NCBI GenBank assembly: GCA_032622095.1 | Contig: CP136063.1 | Location: forward strand, 84,113,980 to 84,177,979 | Direction of reading: 5' to 3' | Length of the DNA stretch: 64,000 bases | From: Siphonodentalium dalli | Taxonomy: Eukaryota; Mollusca; Scaphopoda; Gadilida; Siphonodentaliidae | Shown: one piece after another, positions 1-14,003 of the stretch | Layout: every line of letters begins with the position of its first letter | Numbering within the stretch: position 1 is the first letter of the stretch | Made by a program: the position numbers and the translations under genes | The notes under the pieces: model-generated | What the model saw: the letters and a program-made list of their open reading frames with translations, nothing else | Told to the model about the DNA's origin: nothing | Database searches by the model: none

Positions 1-126
1 TAAGTTGGAACATAGCCAAACATATATACATATATACAAAAAACAATTTATACAAACAATTTATACGTTAACAATTATATCATATTTCCGTAACAAATTC
101 ACCATAATATAATTAATACATAGTAT

Positions 127-436
127 ATTACTTGTTTGGTTTGATACTATTGGTCTAATATCAGCCCTCGGTAATCTCACACCAGCCTTCGACCTTCGGT
201 CTCAGGCTGATATGAGGTTATCGGGCTGATATGAGGTTATCGGGCTGATATGAGGTTATCGGGCTGATATGAGGTTATCGGGCTGATATGAGGTTATCGG
301 GCTGATATGAGGTTATCGGGCTGATATGAGGTTATCGGGCTGATATGAGGTTATCGGGCTGATATGAGGTTATCGGGCTGATATGAGGTTATCGGGCTGA
401 TATTTGGCCTAATATCACACAAACCAAATAATATCC
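127..436. mobile_element. Foldback MITE with minisatellite in one arm
   Basis: The left end (TTACTTGTTTGGTTTGAT at about 128, then ATATCAGCC) reappears inverted at the right end (GGCTGATAT, then ACAAACCAAATAATAT to about 436). Between the arms is the 19-bp tandem array listed separately. Short relatives with the same TTATTACTTGGTTTGAT core occur at 13259-13312, so this is a small non-autonomous family in this genome. No transposase is encoded. No target-site duplication is obvious, and the superfamily cannot be assigned. It lies in the terminal intron (or 3' flank) of the arrestin-domain gene. Confidence 0.7.
205..403. repeat. 19-bp minisatellite, about 10.5 copies
   Basis: The unit GGCTGATATGAGGTTATCG repeats every 19 bp from 205, with a last partial copy at 395. 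Copies are essentially identical, which implies recent expansion. The unit is a multiplied piece of the inverted-repeat arm of the surrounding MITE: the opposite arm holds one degenerate copy around 164-188. Confidence 0.95.
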
Positions 437-544
437 TCTAAATATTAACCGCGAAATATCACAAAATTTCTGGAGTTATCCGAACAATATCGCAAGCGGC
501 GCGCCTATAAGCTTTCCACATATATACATGCGATAGTACACCCC

Positions 545-1047
545 TGGTCAAGTGGTCCTGCTAATGTGCAATGATGCGGTTGGGTCCTGCTGAATTGATA
601 TGCTGTTAGGGCAAAATGATGCTGTTAACAAAAAGTACCGTTATATTTTTTTTATTTTTATTTTTCGCAGTGTTCCAATAATCTGAACATATACAAGAAA
701 AGCCATTATGCGTATCAAATATTCAAAACATATTTATTGCGAAACATTTTTAATACCGGTTGTATTAGTTGTTGAAAATCGACTATATTCAAGATGGTTA
801 TTCACGTCGTTTTAGAAGCACCAGCGCAGGCATTATTATATATATTTTAAAATAAATATGCTCTTGAATGTTTCATACACACACTGGTTTTTTCTCAAAT
901 CGCTCGGGTTAGCAAAACACCACGAAAATGACAACATTAGAAAAAATAACGGTACTTTTTCGTAACGGCATAATTTTGCCCTATCCGCGTCATAGCAATT
1001 CAGCAGGACCACCAGCATCATATCATATTAGCAGGACCACTTGACCA
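545..1047. mobile_element. MITE with about 110-bp terminal inverted repeats
   Basis: The left end TGGTCAAGTGGTCCTGCTAA (545) matches the right end inverted (TTAGCAGGACCACTTGACCA, ending 1047). The similarity continues inwards for about 110 bp through GGTCCTGCTGAATT, GGGCAAAATGATGC and AAAAAGTACCGTTAT. The 503-bp element has no coding capacity; the short minus-strand frame inside it is incidental. No target-site duplication is visible. Confidence 0.8.
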
Positions 1048-1430
1048 TGATTGTATTAGCGGGATATTGGGTACGCTTAATATATCAATTCTTCTGACTT
1101 GTACTTCCACGGTATACATTCATTTTTTTTACCGAACTCATATATATTTATCAACCGTTTTAAATGTGTTCCACATAAGTGTACTTTATTTTACCATACA
1201 TGCATAAGGAATAAACCGAACATGAACGCCCCATTGTAATTTGGCTTCAAATGTTACATAGGCGATAAACGGTGGTATGGCCCGGCAACTCGTATCTCCC
1301 CAGGCAATACGATCACCACCCAGGGCATACCACATCAACTTACCTATAAACAAGCAGTGTAACTTACATTGTTTTAAAATAGTACGGCAAACACAGGAAT
1401 ATGCCCATGTATATTCCGGGAATGACTTAC

Positions 1431-1590
1431 GCAATTCTGGGTGTGTGTTCTCATCAACAGCATTGGTGGTTACTTGTTGTGCCCAATATTGGGGAAATGT
1501 CTGTCTCAGAGGAATCGTGCCAACAAGAATGTCCACTGGGACCCTAAATTCGGACGAAAAACCAGGCTGATCAACCCCGGCCAGGCCGAC
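1431..1590 (-). CDS. ARRDC-like exon 6 (residues 285-337), end of arrestin_C
   Basis: The acceptor is TTTTTTCTTCTAG|GTC and the donor GAATTGC|GTAAGT; 160 bp, phase 0 to 1. It encodes SSEFRVPVDILVGTIPLRQ, the last arrestin_C strand with the family signature (V/I)GT(I/V)PL, then a hydrophilic tail start ending PEL. If the donor were ignored the frame would stay open to 1186, but that extension has no family features. The next exon should begin in phase 1 and carry the PPxY motifs; none is recognisable between 1 and 1424. Confidence 0.92.
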
Positions 1591-4500
1591 CTAGAAGAAA
1601 AAACACAGACTCGTTTATGTGACGTTCGGCATATACAGTGAAGAATTAATTCCTGTCACTGTGCAGACAGGGCAGTACATCTCAATGCGCCGTTATCACC
1701 TTGTCTTGCATGGGTACAATACAATTAGTATATACAACCGCCTCGTGCAATAGTTTTGGAACTTAGATATTTTGTGATAAAAGCACCATATTCGACATAT
1801 GAGTACCTGAGATGAAAGTAATCACAATTCAGAAGAGTGGCAACACAGAAATTGCCCCTGGTTGTCATGGCAATCAACCAAAGTTCAATGTATATATCAA
1901 CACAACAATGGTAAAAAGGTAACAAAAAAAATGATAATACATTACTGGGAGGTGGCATGCCATTCTGGTCGTCTAGAGCTCCCTGCATCTCACAGGAAAA
2001 AACTTCCTTTCTGGCTCTGAGCTCCCCTGGTCAGTGGTCATACTACTTTCAAATTAAACTTGTGCTTAAATGGCATTGCAACTTTTATCAACAACATAAT
2101 AATACTACTGCAATATCATTGGATAATAATTATTGCTGTTTTTTTCATTTAATGAACATTGTTGAATGATAATGATAATGATGATGAGACAGAACAAGTA
2201 TCTAAATATCTAAACAGATATCAGTTTCCTATGATTTGTTAGTGATGTCTTATGACTACCTCATTATATGACGCCTGGACAGCAATCATGACAATATAAG
2301 TTTTTACATTCAACTTTTTCAATGTAAAACTCGATTAATTCTTGTGTAACCTGGTGTTTAAATTTGGTACGTGGCATGGGGGATTGTGAATTTATGTCAG
2401 CTTCTTTTCATTGTTTTGGGAATCTTGTAGTGGTAGATTTTCGGTAAATGTGGTTCTAGCCATAGTTTCGTGAATATTTCCAGTTTGTCTAGTGATCATT
2501 GTTGGATTATTATATTTGTTGTAAGTGTCTAAATGTGAGCTGGGTAAAATAGTATTTGACCAATCATGCGGGAATAGATAACATTTAATTCTGTATATGT
2601 CCTTAATTTTTTGAATCTTACTAAGTTTAAAAAGCGGGTCTGTGTGGCTAGTGTATCTTACATTGTGTATATTTCGGATAGCTTTTTTCTGTATTACGAT
2701 GAGTTTATTGATGGTAGTACGATCAGTTTATTGATAGTTTTAGCATTTCCCCAAATTTCAATACCATACATGATATGACTTTACATAAGAGAATGATATT
2801 AATATAACATGTGCTTACTTTTATGTGAAAGGTATATTTTACACGATTAATGGCATATAGTGCTCGAGATATTCTTGTTGAGATAACAAATACATGGTGT
2901 TTAAATGTTAAATGTACATCAATGTGAATACCAAGGAATTTGAATGTAGTTTCTCGATAATTATTGCCGATTCTTTCTATTTGATTCCCATTTATTATAA
3001 TATGGTGATTATTGGAATTATGTTTACCACCCGCTGGTTGAATAATGATATACTTGGTTTTCTTGGTGTTTAGTGATATCTTATTTGCCTTACACCAATT
3101 ATTTAAGCCATTTAATTGAGCACTGGTATGGGAAAAAAGAGACTTTATGTCATGATGAGATGAATATACTGTCGTGTCATCTGCAAATGACAAATGAGAC
3201 AGTTTTGTACATTTGTAAATACCATTGACATATATTAGAAAAAGTATTGGCCCCAGTACTTGTCCATGTGGCACCCCAATCATGTTGCGCTTCTTTGAGG
3301 AGACTGATCCTACAATGTCTACATATTGCATCCTGTCCTTTAAGTAGGTTCCAGACCAGTTTTTAACATTGCCCCTAATTTCGTATTATTCGAGTTTAGT
3401 TAAGAGAATATCATGTTTATCGTATCGAAAGCGTTTGAATAGTCAATAAAAGTAGCTAATGTACCTTAGTTTTCTTATCATTATTACTTATTACATCATT
3501 TAAAAGTTTAATTATAGGATGTTTAGTGGAGCGACTTTTACGAAACCCAAATTGGTGAATGTAGAATTTATCATCAAAGTATTCCGTTAAACGAGCGCAA
3601 ACCACTTTCTCCAGTACCTTTGAAAATATTGAAAGCATACTAATTGGACGATAATTTTTAACTAGAGTTTTTTATTGGATTTGAATAGTGGTATAATTCT
3701 GGCTATTTTCATGTCCCTAAGAACAACACCCTTTTCAATTGATAGATGTATTATGTGGCATAGGGGTGTATATATTTCACTTATAGTTAAGAAAACTTGT
3801 TGTTATTCCGATATTATCCTTACTAATCTTATTTTTCATATTTTTCACAATATTATACAATTCTTCTTTGTTTGTTGTTCTCATAAACATACTATTAGCT
3901 GTTGGTTCATCAAGATAATGTGCAAAGTCGTTATCCACGTTTTTTGTCAACTTGTTCTGCGTCTCGCAATCCAATAGCTGAGAAGAAATTGTTGAATTCG
4001 TTTGCTATTTGAAATCTGTTCTGTATTTGTTTACCACCAATGTTAAAACTTTGGGGTAATGCAGCTTTTTATTTGAATGCTGTATAACATCCCTCAGAAT
4101 AATCCATGTTTTCTTCATATAACTTTTATACATATGTAGCCTACTATTATAATAATCTTTTTTTATATATCTTTTGACACGATTAAAGTATCGATAGTAG
4201 TTTTCGTAGTTTTCTATATTGATGCCTGTTGGAGACATCAATTGTTTTCTACATAATTATCCTTTTTCTATTGACGACTGCAATAGGCCTTTGGTCATCG
4301 CTGGCTGTTGTTTTTGGTATTTGTTGTTAGTTTTTTTAGCGGAAAGGCAATGTCATAAGCATTTGTGTAAACTTTTATGAATCATTGGTATGATTCATCT
4401 ACGGATTAGGATTGCAAAATTATTTCAAAGTATATAGATGATAGCAATCGCTTAAAACAAGATATGTTATCTTCATCAAAGATACTATGCCAAATTAATC

Positions 4501-7500
4501 CAGATACCCATATTTAAAACAAACAGTTGTCCATAAAAATCACAATTGTTTACCGCATGAACTGACGACGGACGCCAATCCATGGCAATTGCTCAATTCA
4601 ATTCAGGTGACATTTATTTCAAAGCTATATAGTTGTGTTTTGTAAAATTGCTTGATGCCTGTCAACATTATTGACCAATAAATTTTCATTTTTATAATTA
4701 ATGCTGGATAAATTTCATTTAAGGTTTCCGTGTGGCTCTCATTTCTGCACACTTCCAGTTACGATTTCTAATATAAATAGATGGCCTGTTCTTTTCTATG
4801 TTTTTCTTTTGTTTCGTCGTTTATACGTTCATTTTTTATTTTGGTTGGCATAATCTTCATATTTGAGATTTTCTAATTTAATCAAAGTTTCTGTAAAATG
4901 ACCCAACGAAAAAACACACAGTGCAGGCAAACATTTGGCCAACATAATTTCCTGGTCAGCGTATTCCTTGTCACATTTTAATGAAGCTTTATCTACAAAT
5001 ATGCATACATTATGTCGGAAACAGCAGCGCCAGATAAAGCAGCATCAGATGCTATATATAACAGGTTTTCGTGATAACCATACCAACAAGCCACCTTATC
5101 TTAATGGAAGAATAATTTTAAACAAATTCAGAAATATAACTAAATACCCAAGCAAGTTGAGGCATATATGGCAAGACAATGAAATTTATTTTCACGAGAA
5201 AACAAATATAACATGAAGTTGTGACAGTCAGACACAAGACACACATTATATTGCGGGATAAATTGAATATAATTTCACTTACATCAGGCTTCGGCCTATG
5301 ACTTGGTACATCATCATGTGCTATACTACGTGAGCGGCTTTCTCAGACTAGCAATCACAGGCGTTTTATCTTACGTGAGGCGGAGAATACTGACCTGTAG
5401 AATGTAGTCGATTTTGATGATATTACAGTGCATCAGATGGGATGGGGGTAACGCGGGCATTTGCACGCTCTCATTCGGCCAGTTGGCAGACTGCCTCGGT
5501 CCCAGCGGTGGCTTTTGAATGGTTAAGACAATGTCTGCCCAACTTCTGGATTTACCTCTTGCGTAGAAAGTTGTATTCTGAAAATACATACTTACATGTA
5601 ACACCTTCTATATTAATACTTATTGGCGAGTAGTTCCCTTAGGAAATGTTCACATAATAAGTTCAAGAAATGACCATATACCGTTTGCTGAACTTATTAT
5701 CTGAACATTTCCCACCAATTAATATGAATCATTATGATCTTGTATTTGCTGTTTTTCTGTCTATCGTCTGCTTTATTACATGAACACCCATCGAAATGAA
5801 TAATAAACCATTCTCATGTATAATGTTATAACTGAATGGGAGACTCCATTTAGTATAGAAAGGGTTAACCGACCAATGTGTTTGGCGAAGATCATAGATT
5901 CGTTGTGGAGTTGACAATTCTGAGGATGTCACCATGGCGTGTTCTAATAATGACCCACAACGATGTGACTAACTCATATGACGTCACTTAGGAACGATTG
6001 GATGTCAATACCCCAAGTTCTTATAACATGTCTTCCTTGCATAATATGTATGTAAGTTTATCCACCCTCATCCCGCTCTACTATCAGATAAGCCACGTCT
6101 ATATCCGTCTACAAAACGGATAAAATATTCTCTACTAGAAAGACAAACTTGCGCGATTAAGATAGGTTACATGAACATGGGCCAGTTGACCTCCAGCAGT
6201 TCGCGAGTGACGTCACTGAATCGGTATCTATATCTATATTTGCGAATGTCTGTCTGTCTGTGTTCTATATAAATTCACAGGGAGACCATCTAGATGGCAC
6301 TAAAGAGGTCTACTAGGGTAACTTTTTACGTGAAAGATAATGGTGAGGGTTAGGATTTTCTATAGGATTTTCTAAAGTGACGCCGTTGTTGTCAGGGCAG
6401 AAAAGGGGATGGGGAGGGCCACGAAACTTATATATAATCATCCGCATGATATAATGAATATGATGGTGTGGTTTAAAAATGTCAAAAATGGCGCCGTTCG
6501 AGTCAGGGATGCACAGAAGGGGCACCAAAAATTGATCAACTAAGTTTAGCACCGAGGGACCATCTAGATTGCACCATACGGTCTACTATGGGTAACTTAT
6601 TACGAGAAAGATAATGGTGTAGGTTAGAATTTTCCAAAGTGACGCCGTTGTCAGGGGCAGAACAGGGGGAGGGGTAAACAAAATGTTTGCCGCCGATTGC
6701 CACGAAAATTTATATAATAATTCCCATGATATGATGAATCTAATGGTGTTGTTTAAACATGTCAAACGTGGCGCCATTCGCGTCAGGGGTGCACGGAAGG
6801 GGAGAGGGGTACCAAAATTGATAAAACTAATTTTAGCGCCGATTTCCACCAAATTGATGTATATTCTTCTCAATGATACAAGGAGTCTAATTGTGCGCTT
6901 TAAAGACTCCAAATTGCTGTCGGTTGGATGAAAGATTGTGGGAGGGGCACTCAATTTGATAAGAATGGTTTTAGTCGCCGATTATCATCAATATCATCCC
7001 CATGGTATGAGGAGTCTAATGGTGTGGCTTAAATCTGTCAAAAGTGGCGTCATTCGAGTCAGGGTTGAACTGAAAGGCAGAGGGGCACCAAAATTGATAC
7101 CCAATAATTTTAGCGCCAATTTCCACCAAAGTGATACGCATTCTTATCCACAATACGAGGAGTCTGATTGTGTCATTTCAAGACGCTATGTTCGTGCTGT
7201 TTGGTGAGAGATGGGGGTTAGTGGGCACTAAATTTAATCAAATTTGGTTTACCAAACTTATCAATAATCATCTCCATGATATCAGGAGTCTAACTGTGTG
7301 GTTTAAGGATGTCACAAGCTGACACAAGTGTGACAATTCGAGTCAGGATGCATAGAGGGTGAGAGGAACACCAAAAAAAAGATGAACAATATGTTTAGCG
7401 CTGATTTCCACCAGATAGATACATATTCTCCGTGATACGAGACATCTAATCGTGTGGTTTATATATGCCAAATTGGTGCCGTTTGGATGAGAGATATGGG

Positions 7501-10500
7501 AGCCATAAATTTGATACGAATTTGTATACTCGCCAAATTTATACAAAGACTTATACAAATTCATCCACATGGTATGAGGAGACTAATGGGGTGGCTTAAA
7601 GCTGTCAAAAGTAGCATCATTCGAAAAAGGGAGAGGGGCACCAACATTGATATAAATAATTTTAGCGCCAAAATCCACCAAATTGATACACATTCTTATC
7701 CATGATACGAGGAATTCAATCATGTGAGTTAAAGACGCTATATTTGTGCTGTTTGTGTGAGAGATGTGTGGGTGTGGGATGGGCATAACTTTGAGAGAGA
7801 AAAATTGTTTAGTCGCCGATTAGTATCAAACTTATAAATATTTATCTCCATGATATCAGGAGTCTAATTGTGTGGTTTAAAGATGTCAAACGTGGTGACA
7901 TTCGAGACATGGATCCAAAGATGGCGAGAGACACAAAAATAGATAAACAATAATGTATAGCGACGATTTCCACCAGACTGATACATATTCTTCTTCATAA
8001 TACGAGGAATCTAATCGTTTGGTTTAAATACGCCAAATTGGTACCGTTTGGGTGAGAGATGTGGGACCCTAAATTTGATACAAATTTGTATACTCGCCAA
8101 TTTTCAACAATTTTATATATACTCATCTCCATAATGAGCTAAGTTTGTGGTTTAATGATGTCAAATGTGGCGCCGCTTGAGTCCGAAATAGGGACGGGCT
8201 GGTCACAACAACTGATAGAAATATGTTTAGTGCCAATTAATATCAAATTCATACACGTTCTTCTCAAATGATACGAGGAATCAAATCGTGTGTATTAAAA
8301 ACGTCACATTTGCAAATATATGTCTGTCTGTATTTGTTCTATATATAACTTCACGGGGTACAATCGATGTGGCACCAAGGCGTTCTAACAGTGGTAAACT
8401 TTTACGAGGAAGATAATGGTACATGTTATAATATTAGAATAGCTCATGTTAATATCATAACACAATTGAGTCTGCCCCATTCAGTATATAAGATATGGAA
8501 ATTTATAGAAGGCCTCTTCAACAATAGTGGTCACAGTGTGCCGTCAAATATAATTTCTTCTGAGATAAAAGAAAACAGAGTCAGTGGCACATGACTTTTC
8601 GGGATCCTCCAATACTGACATCTGACAAGGTTATATCTGCCCAATATACAGAGGATATCTTTCATGGTTTAGAACAAACTCATCGCCAAACATAAACAAC
8701 TCAAAATATCGCTGTATGTCGGGCACATGTAGCTGATATATGCAAAGCAACATTTCTTTTAAACTGAGAATAATTAGTCAGTACATAGCACACTGAACAG
8801 AGGAGCATCTGGACATTTCTTTAAAACATCTGTATCTTCATGGAGATATGATAACCAGGTGTCCTCAAAATCATAGTCAAACCCACTAGATTGATTGATA
8901 CATCTCTATGTAAAACCCCATTGTCGTCTTTTATTTTTGCGAACTAATGTGTTTATGATGTTCATGTTATAACGTCTGAAGTATACGCAATTGTAAATAA
9001 ATAAATAGTTCTTTATTGGTGGGACGGATTAATCGCGATAAACAAAATGACAATCGCTCCGATCCGACAAAGTGAGCTACTACTTATATTCCGTGTGTAA
9101 GAATCATGTTTTGTGATGCTATTTGGATATATAATTTATGACAATAACGCTTTCAACAAGAGTATCATCTATTCCACCATATATCCACAATATGCAGAGG
9201 GTTTCACATAACTTTAACCTGGGCAACGCCGGGTAACCCTGCTAGTCAACAATATGAACGCACCATGCTGGTTCCCGTTAGCGACAGCGTCCTTAGAATT
9301 GTCAACATCCACAACGTATTTTTTCGGGCAATCTGTCGCGTCTCAATTCTAATAGATCAAACTATGAGCACAAAAACTCACTCAAATAGATTATGTCAAT
9401 GTATAACTACAAAGTTGGTGAAATCTGTAATTGATTAAGCAATCGGCAGTTTGTACATGCCGGTATTCTTTCGTGAGCTGGTGCATTTGCACTACCGATC
9501 TCAGTGCAACTGCAAAAGTTAAGACTTTCGTTAATAAGTTTCAAGCGCAAACAACCAACTGCTCAAGCATAACTGTTATACACTTCAGTTTTAAATTTGC
9601 AAGTTTTGCGAATCATTTAGATTTTATTAGAAATTACACCATGCTATGATATTTTTCCGGCATAATTTAGAAATTTATAAAGCGGACACATTAGCGATTC
9701 AGTCGCATGGATACAAAACTGTTTTATAGTTAATTAGTCTCCACTATAAATAATGTATAAAGATGTCAAGTAGGTCATCGCATCTCTATAAGGAGCATGT
9801 GAATTTTGCAATGATTTTTTGAAGAAAACAAATCGATAAAATACATTTAAATTTGTTCGATGGATAACAGAACATCCGCATATAGGCTTACTTGTAGTAC
9901 ATGCACGTAGCTGAATAATGAATTTACTTTTGCTCGGATGTGGGCACAATGTCCTCATGCTCACTGAAATAGATTATTTACTCAGAAGCCACTGGGTGCA
10001 AACTGCGCCGTGAGAAAGTGTTCGCTTCCGATAAAAGCTATGGTTCCGGTACAAAAATGCTATGTTTCGTAGCCGAAAAAAAAGCAAATAACGTCATTAA
10101 AAGATACAAAAATGGTGAGTTCATTGATATAAAGCAGTTATCCTTATAGGATTTTTATAGTATATGCTATTAAGCATCACTGCTTCTAAAATATGTTTGT
10201 TGAGACAATCTTCACAGTTAATTATCCCAAAAAAGCAGTTTATCACCAGTCGATCGACGACTGGTGTTTAGTTTAAACATATTTATTTGTCTAATGCATA
10301 TAACACATGATATATAACACATACATTTGTTTATACAGATAATGGAATTGGGGATAAGTGCAGACTCACTCTCCCATATGTTATTACACTGAAAAATTAA
10401 TAATTAGTAATGGCAAAGCAACATGACAACCACAACAAGTTGAACGTATATATCACCAATGATATATATATATATATTCATAACTTTGTATTTGTTCAAA

Positions 10501-13500
10501 GTCGGGTTTGTTTGTTTGTTTCGTTTGCTGGCTAAAACATACGTATCATTATTTGCAAGAGTTAATTATTCAAAAGACTCCTAACTTGTCTCACGTATGA
10601 GCTAAGATAATGTTCACGTAGTCACAATCAGGTAGAGCAGGATCTCCAAAGAGCTAATTTGTTAATGAATAAATAGTGTAAAGAAGTAATATATTTAACA
10701 TACGAATTATTGGGATATAATGTAGGTTGCATTATGAAATAATGAAAGGAATTCTCTTCACGGTTTCCACATGTGCAGTCTTTTGAATTTGCAATGTGAT
10801 TTAGAACCTTATCTGATAGCATGTTGCTACATTCACATCGTAATCTACAGTGAAATATATGTTCAGTCCGCTTTCCGACAGAGTAGTACTTTGGTGGCTT
10901 GGGTGTTAGGGGTTTTATTTTGTTTACATAACATTGCAGGGGGAGATCTCGAGTCTCAATTTTGGCTACATTCCATTTTTTTTAACACACGTGGGCATGA
11001 ATGTAGACTCCATTCGTATCGAATTGGGTTTAAAATGTATAGTGTTTGACGCGAATCTCGTATCGTTGTGACTTAATTGTGTCTGAACATTTGGGGGGAA
11101 GTAAGTCGACTAAATATTTGGGACTTTTGTGATTATGGAAAAGTGTTATGGAAAAGTCAAAAACTCTTGAACTGCCTTCTATTTGAGAGTGCTTCCCAAC
11201 CCAGTTCGGTTAGCAGACGTTTGTGGGATACTGATCTCGTACAGCCACTTATTATTTATGCGGCCTCGTATTCTACATCATCATGTTATTTTACTAACTT
11301 ATCTGCATGGTGCTCCTGCTCAAACACTACTCACATATTCCATGATTGGACGTACGTGTTATAAATAACATAATCTAACAATGATGGCATAGTTATTACA
11401 ACCAAATAATATTAATTATTATAACTAATATTGTAAGTATAGAACGTCAGCATGGTGATTTAACAGGACACAAGTTACCTCGTTTGTCTGCACCGAATTC
11501 CTAATCGATGTCGGTTTGTTGGAAGTTTCAGTAAGGACTTACCGAACAAATGTCATACGGCTGGGATAATTTCATTTTAAGTTGTCATCATATTTCCCGA
11601 CAGATGAACTTAATTTTAATTACAAAAGAAATATATTATGATAGAAATCACGCGGAGTAAGAATAATTTAAAGTGGTCTGACAATTAAATTGATGATATA
11701 TTGGACGGTCCTCTTTGAATTTTAGGATAGAACTTGTGATTGCTATAGGTACATCTGCAGAAGGTATTTTTTAATTCGATAGGCCTAAGATTACAATAAT
11801 TAATATTCTTAATCGAAAAATACGAGCTCAGAATAGTCACAAGAGAGAGAAATTGGAAGTTCATATCGACACGGAACCGTAGCGGAAATATCGGAAGCGA
11901 TCAGAGAGAGTAGCGTGTTTTCGAACCTGAACCGTAGCGATTGTCATGTGGCCATTTAAGGAGCTAGGCACAGATTTTATTGGAATATGAGCTTTCTTGT
12001 AGTAGATTATGAGCTTTCAAAGAAGACCGAACGTATTATTCCACTCATACACTCGCGGCACTATGCACTGACGTCACATTGTTGCGTCATTCTGTATCAT
12101 TGCGTGATCTTTTAACAGAATAGGCTGGTGATGTAGCTTTACTATATATGTTATTAATTGGTTGTTTCAATATTGGCCGAGTTATGAGGCCGAGGACTGT
12201 CGTATTGGCCTGACGCCACAGGCCGAAGGCTAATACGACAGACCGAGGCCTCATAACTCGGTCAATGTGGAAACAACCAATTAATAAGTATCTTATTAAT
12301 TAGCAACAATGTAATAATTGTTTCACAGAATGAATTTATTAACATAGATATACCATTGTGTGTTTTATTAAATTAACAATTATTCCAGCAATTTTTATTC
12401 GTGTGAACTTCAAGTTTGTGAAGAACTTGCAGCCATTTCACAGTACTGTCAGTTTCCACTGCATGGGAATGATATTGATACGGATACATGTAATTCATCC
12501 ACGTACATGCATATTTACTCCCAAAAAGAGTGATTGTCCGTTATTCATCCGAAATCAACTGCAATCTATCTTCCGTCGACTCAATATTCTTTGCTGATCG
12601 AGCTAATTACGTATGACGTCATTTACGTCACCTTGACTTATTGGTCGTGTTTTCTACTTATTTGCCGACTTTTTGTTACTTATTGACCACGTTTTCTAAT
12701 TATTGGCCCACTTTTTGTTACTTATGACGCGGGCAGCGTTCTACTTATTGCGGCCGATAACATATAGCTAATTAATAAAATAGCTTATTAATTAGATATC
12801 GAGTTTTTGCTGAGATCGGCCTATTATCAAACTCGGCTGATATCACCTCAAACTCGGCTGATATCACCTCAAACTCGGCTGATATCGGTTTCTCAGGAGT
12901 TGTCGCCATTATGACGTCACGATGAGCAACGTTGTTTACATCGAAACGTAATATCAAAGTTAGTGAGAAACAGGTCGATGTAAATGCTTTTCCAAGTTTT
13001 GGTTGCCGTTTTCCCTTCAACATTAACTTTGATGGGGCAACAATTAACAACGTAAATATATATTGCGCACTGGTCAACGAAGAACAGACACGAAGAGTAA
13101 CCATGTCAAGAGGAAAGTTATTATAAAATAATTGGTATATATAAAGGTAAATTTCTGTTTAATCTGATTTATTCTTTTTTAAGGAGCATATACGCGAAAG
13201 TACACGTAGGACCTCCTAATTGATCTTATAATGGCCCGGGTCATCTAATTAATAAGAAGGTTATTACTTGGTTTGATATCTCGGCCGATATCAATCAAAC
13301 CAAGTAATAACCTCTAAGTATTGGTCTAACCGTGTGTTTCATTCTGGTTGATATGGGTCGTAACAAACTGGTATTTAAAATATAACAAACACAACAGTTA
13401 ACTGTTCTGCGTAGTGTACGGGTTTTCTCCTCTCATGAGATGGTCTGAGATGCCAGGTGCTAGTGCCTGGTAAACCCCACCCCCGCATATCACTCGATGA

Positions 13501-13967
13501 GAAAAATCGCACACTACTCAGAACAGATAACTATAATATTGTCTATTTATTGCGATGCGTTAAGTCTTGAGGCAATACATATTGTATATAATTATGATCT
13601 TGCTTAATAAGAATTAATAATAGCTAGCTTACCATGAATAACTGGATTAACGTTTGTTCCGTCTGTTTGTTTGTTCCGTTGCTGGCGGCGCCACTATACG
13701 TAATCAATTCTCCGGGGACGTATCCTTTTTTCAGAACAGACAGTGACCCAGAGACCGGAGCAGATTTACAACACCCGGAACCTTTAGATCTTTCCCGCTG
13801 GTACTGTGCGGGTTGCTACAATGATTAAGGGCATTTATAACTGCATTCACATTTGAAGTTGACGGTGACAACATAATTGACCAGTAGCACACTATGCAGT
13901 TTGTAAAACCACCGCGAACAGAAATAGAGCATATCAGGAGATTCATAAACATTTAGGTGTAACTTTG

Positions 13968-14003
<36 letters not shown>

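Noticed and set aside
1186-1430. Extension of exon 6 to a 116-codon frame
   Set aside because: The strong donor GC|GTAAGT at 1430 ends the exon. The residues beyond it have no arrestin or PPxY features.
12772-13104. 110-codon minus-strand frame containing repeated SAEFEVI
   Set aside because: Created by the 21-bp tandem repeat inside an inverted-repeat element; no ATG-proximal domain and no family resemblance.
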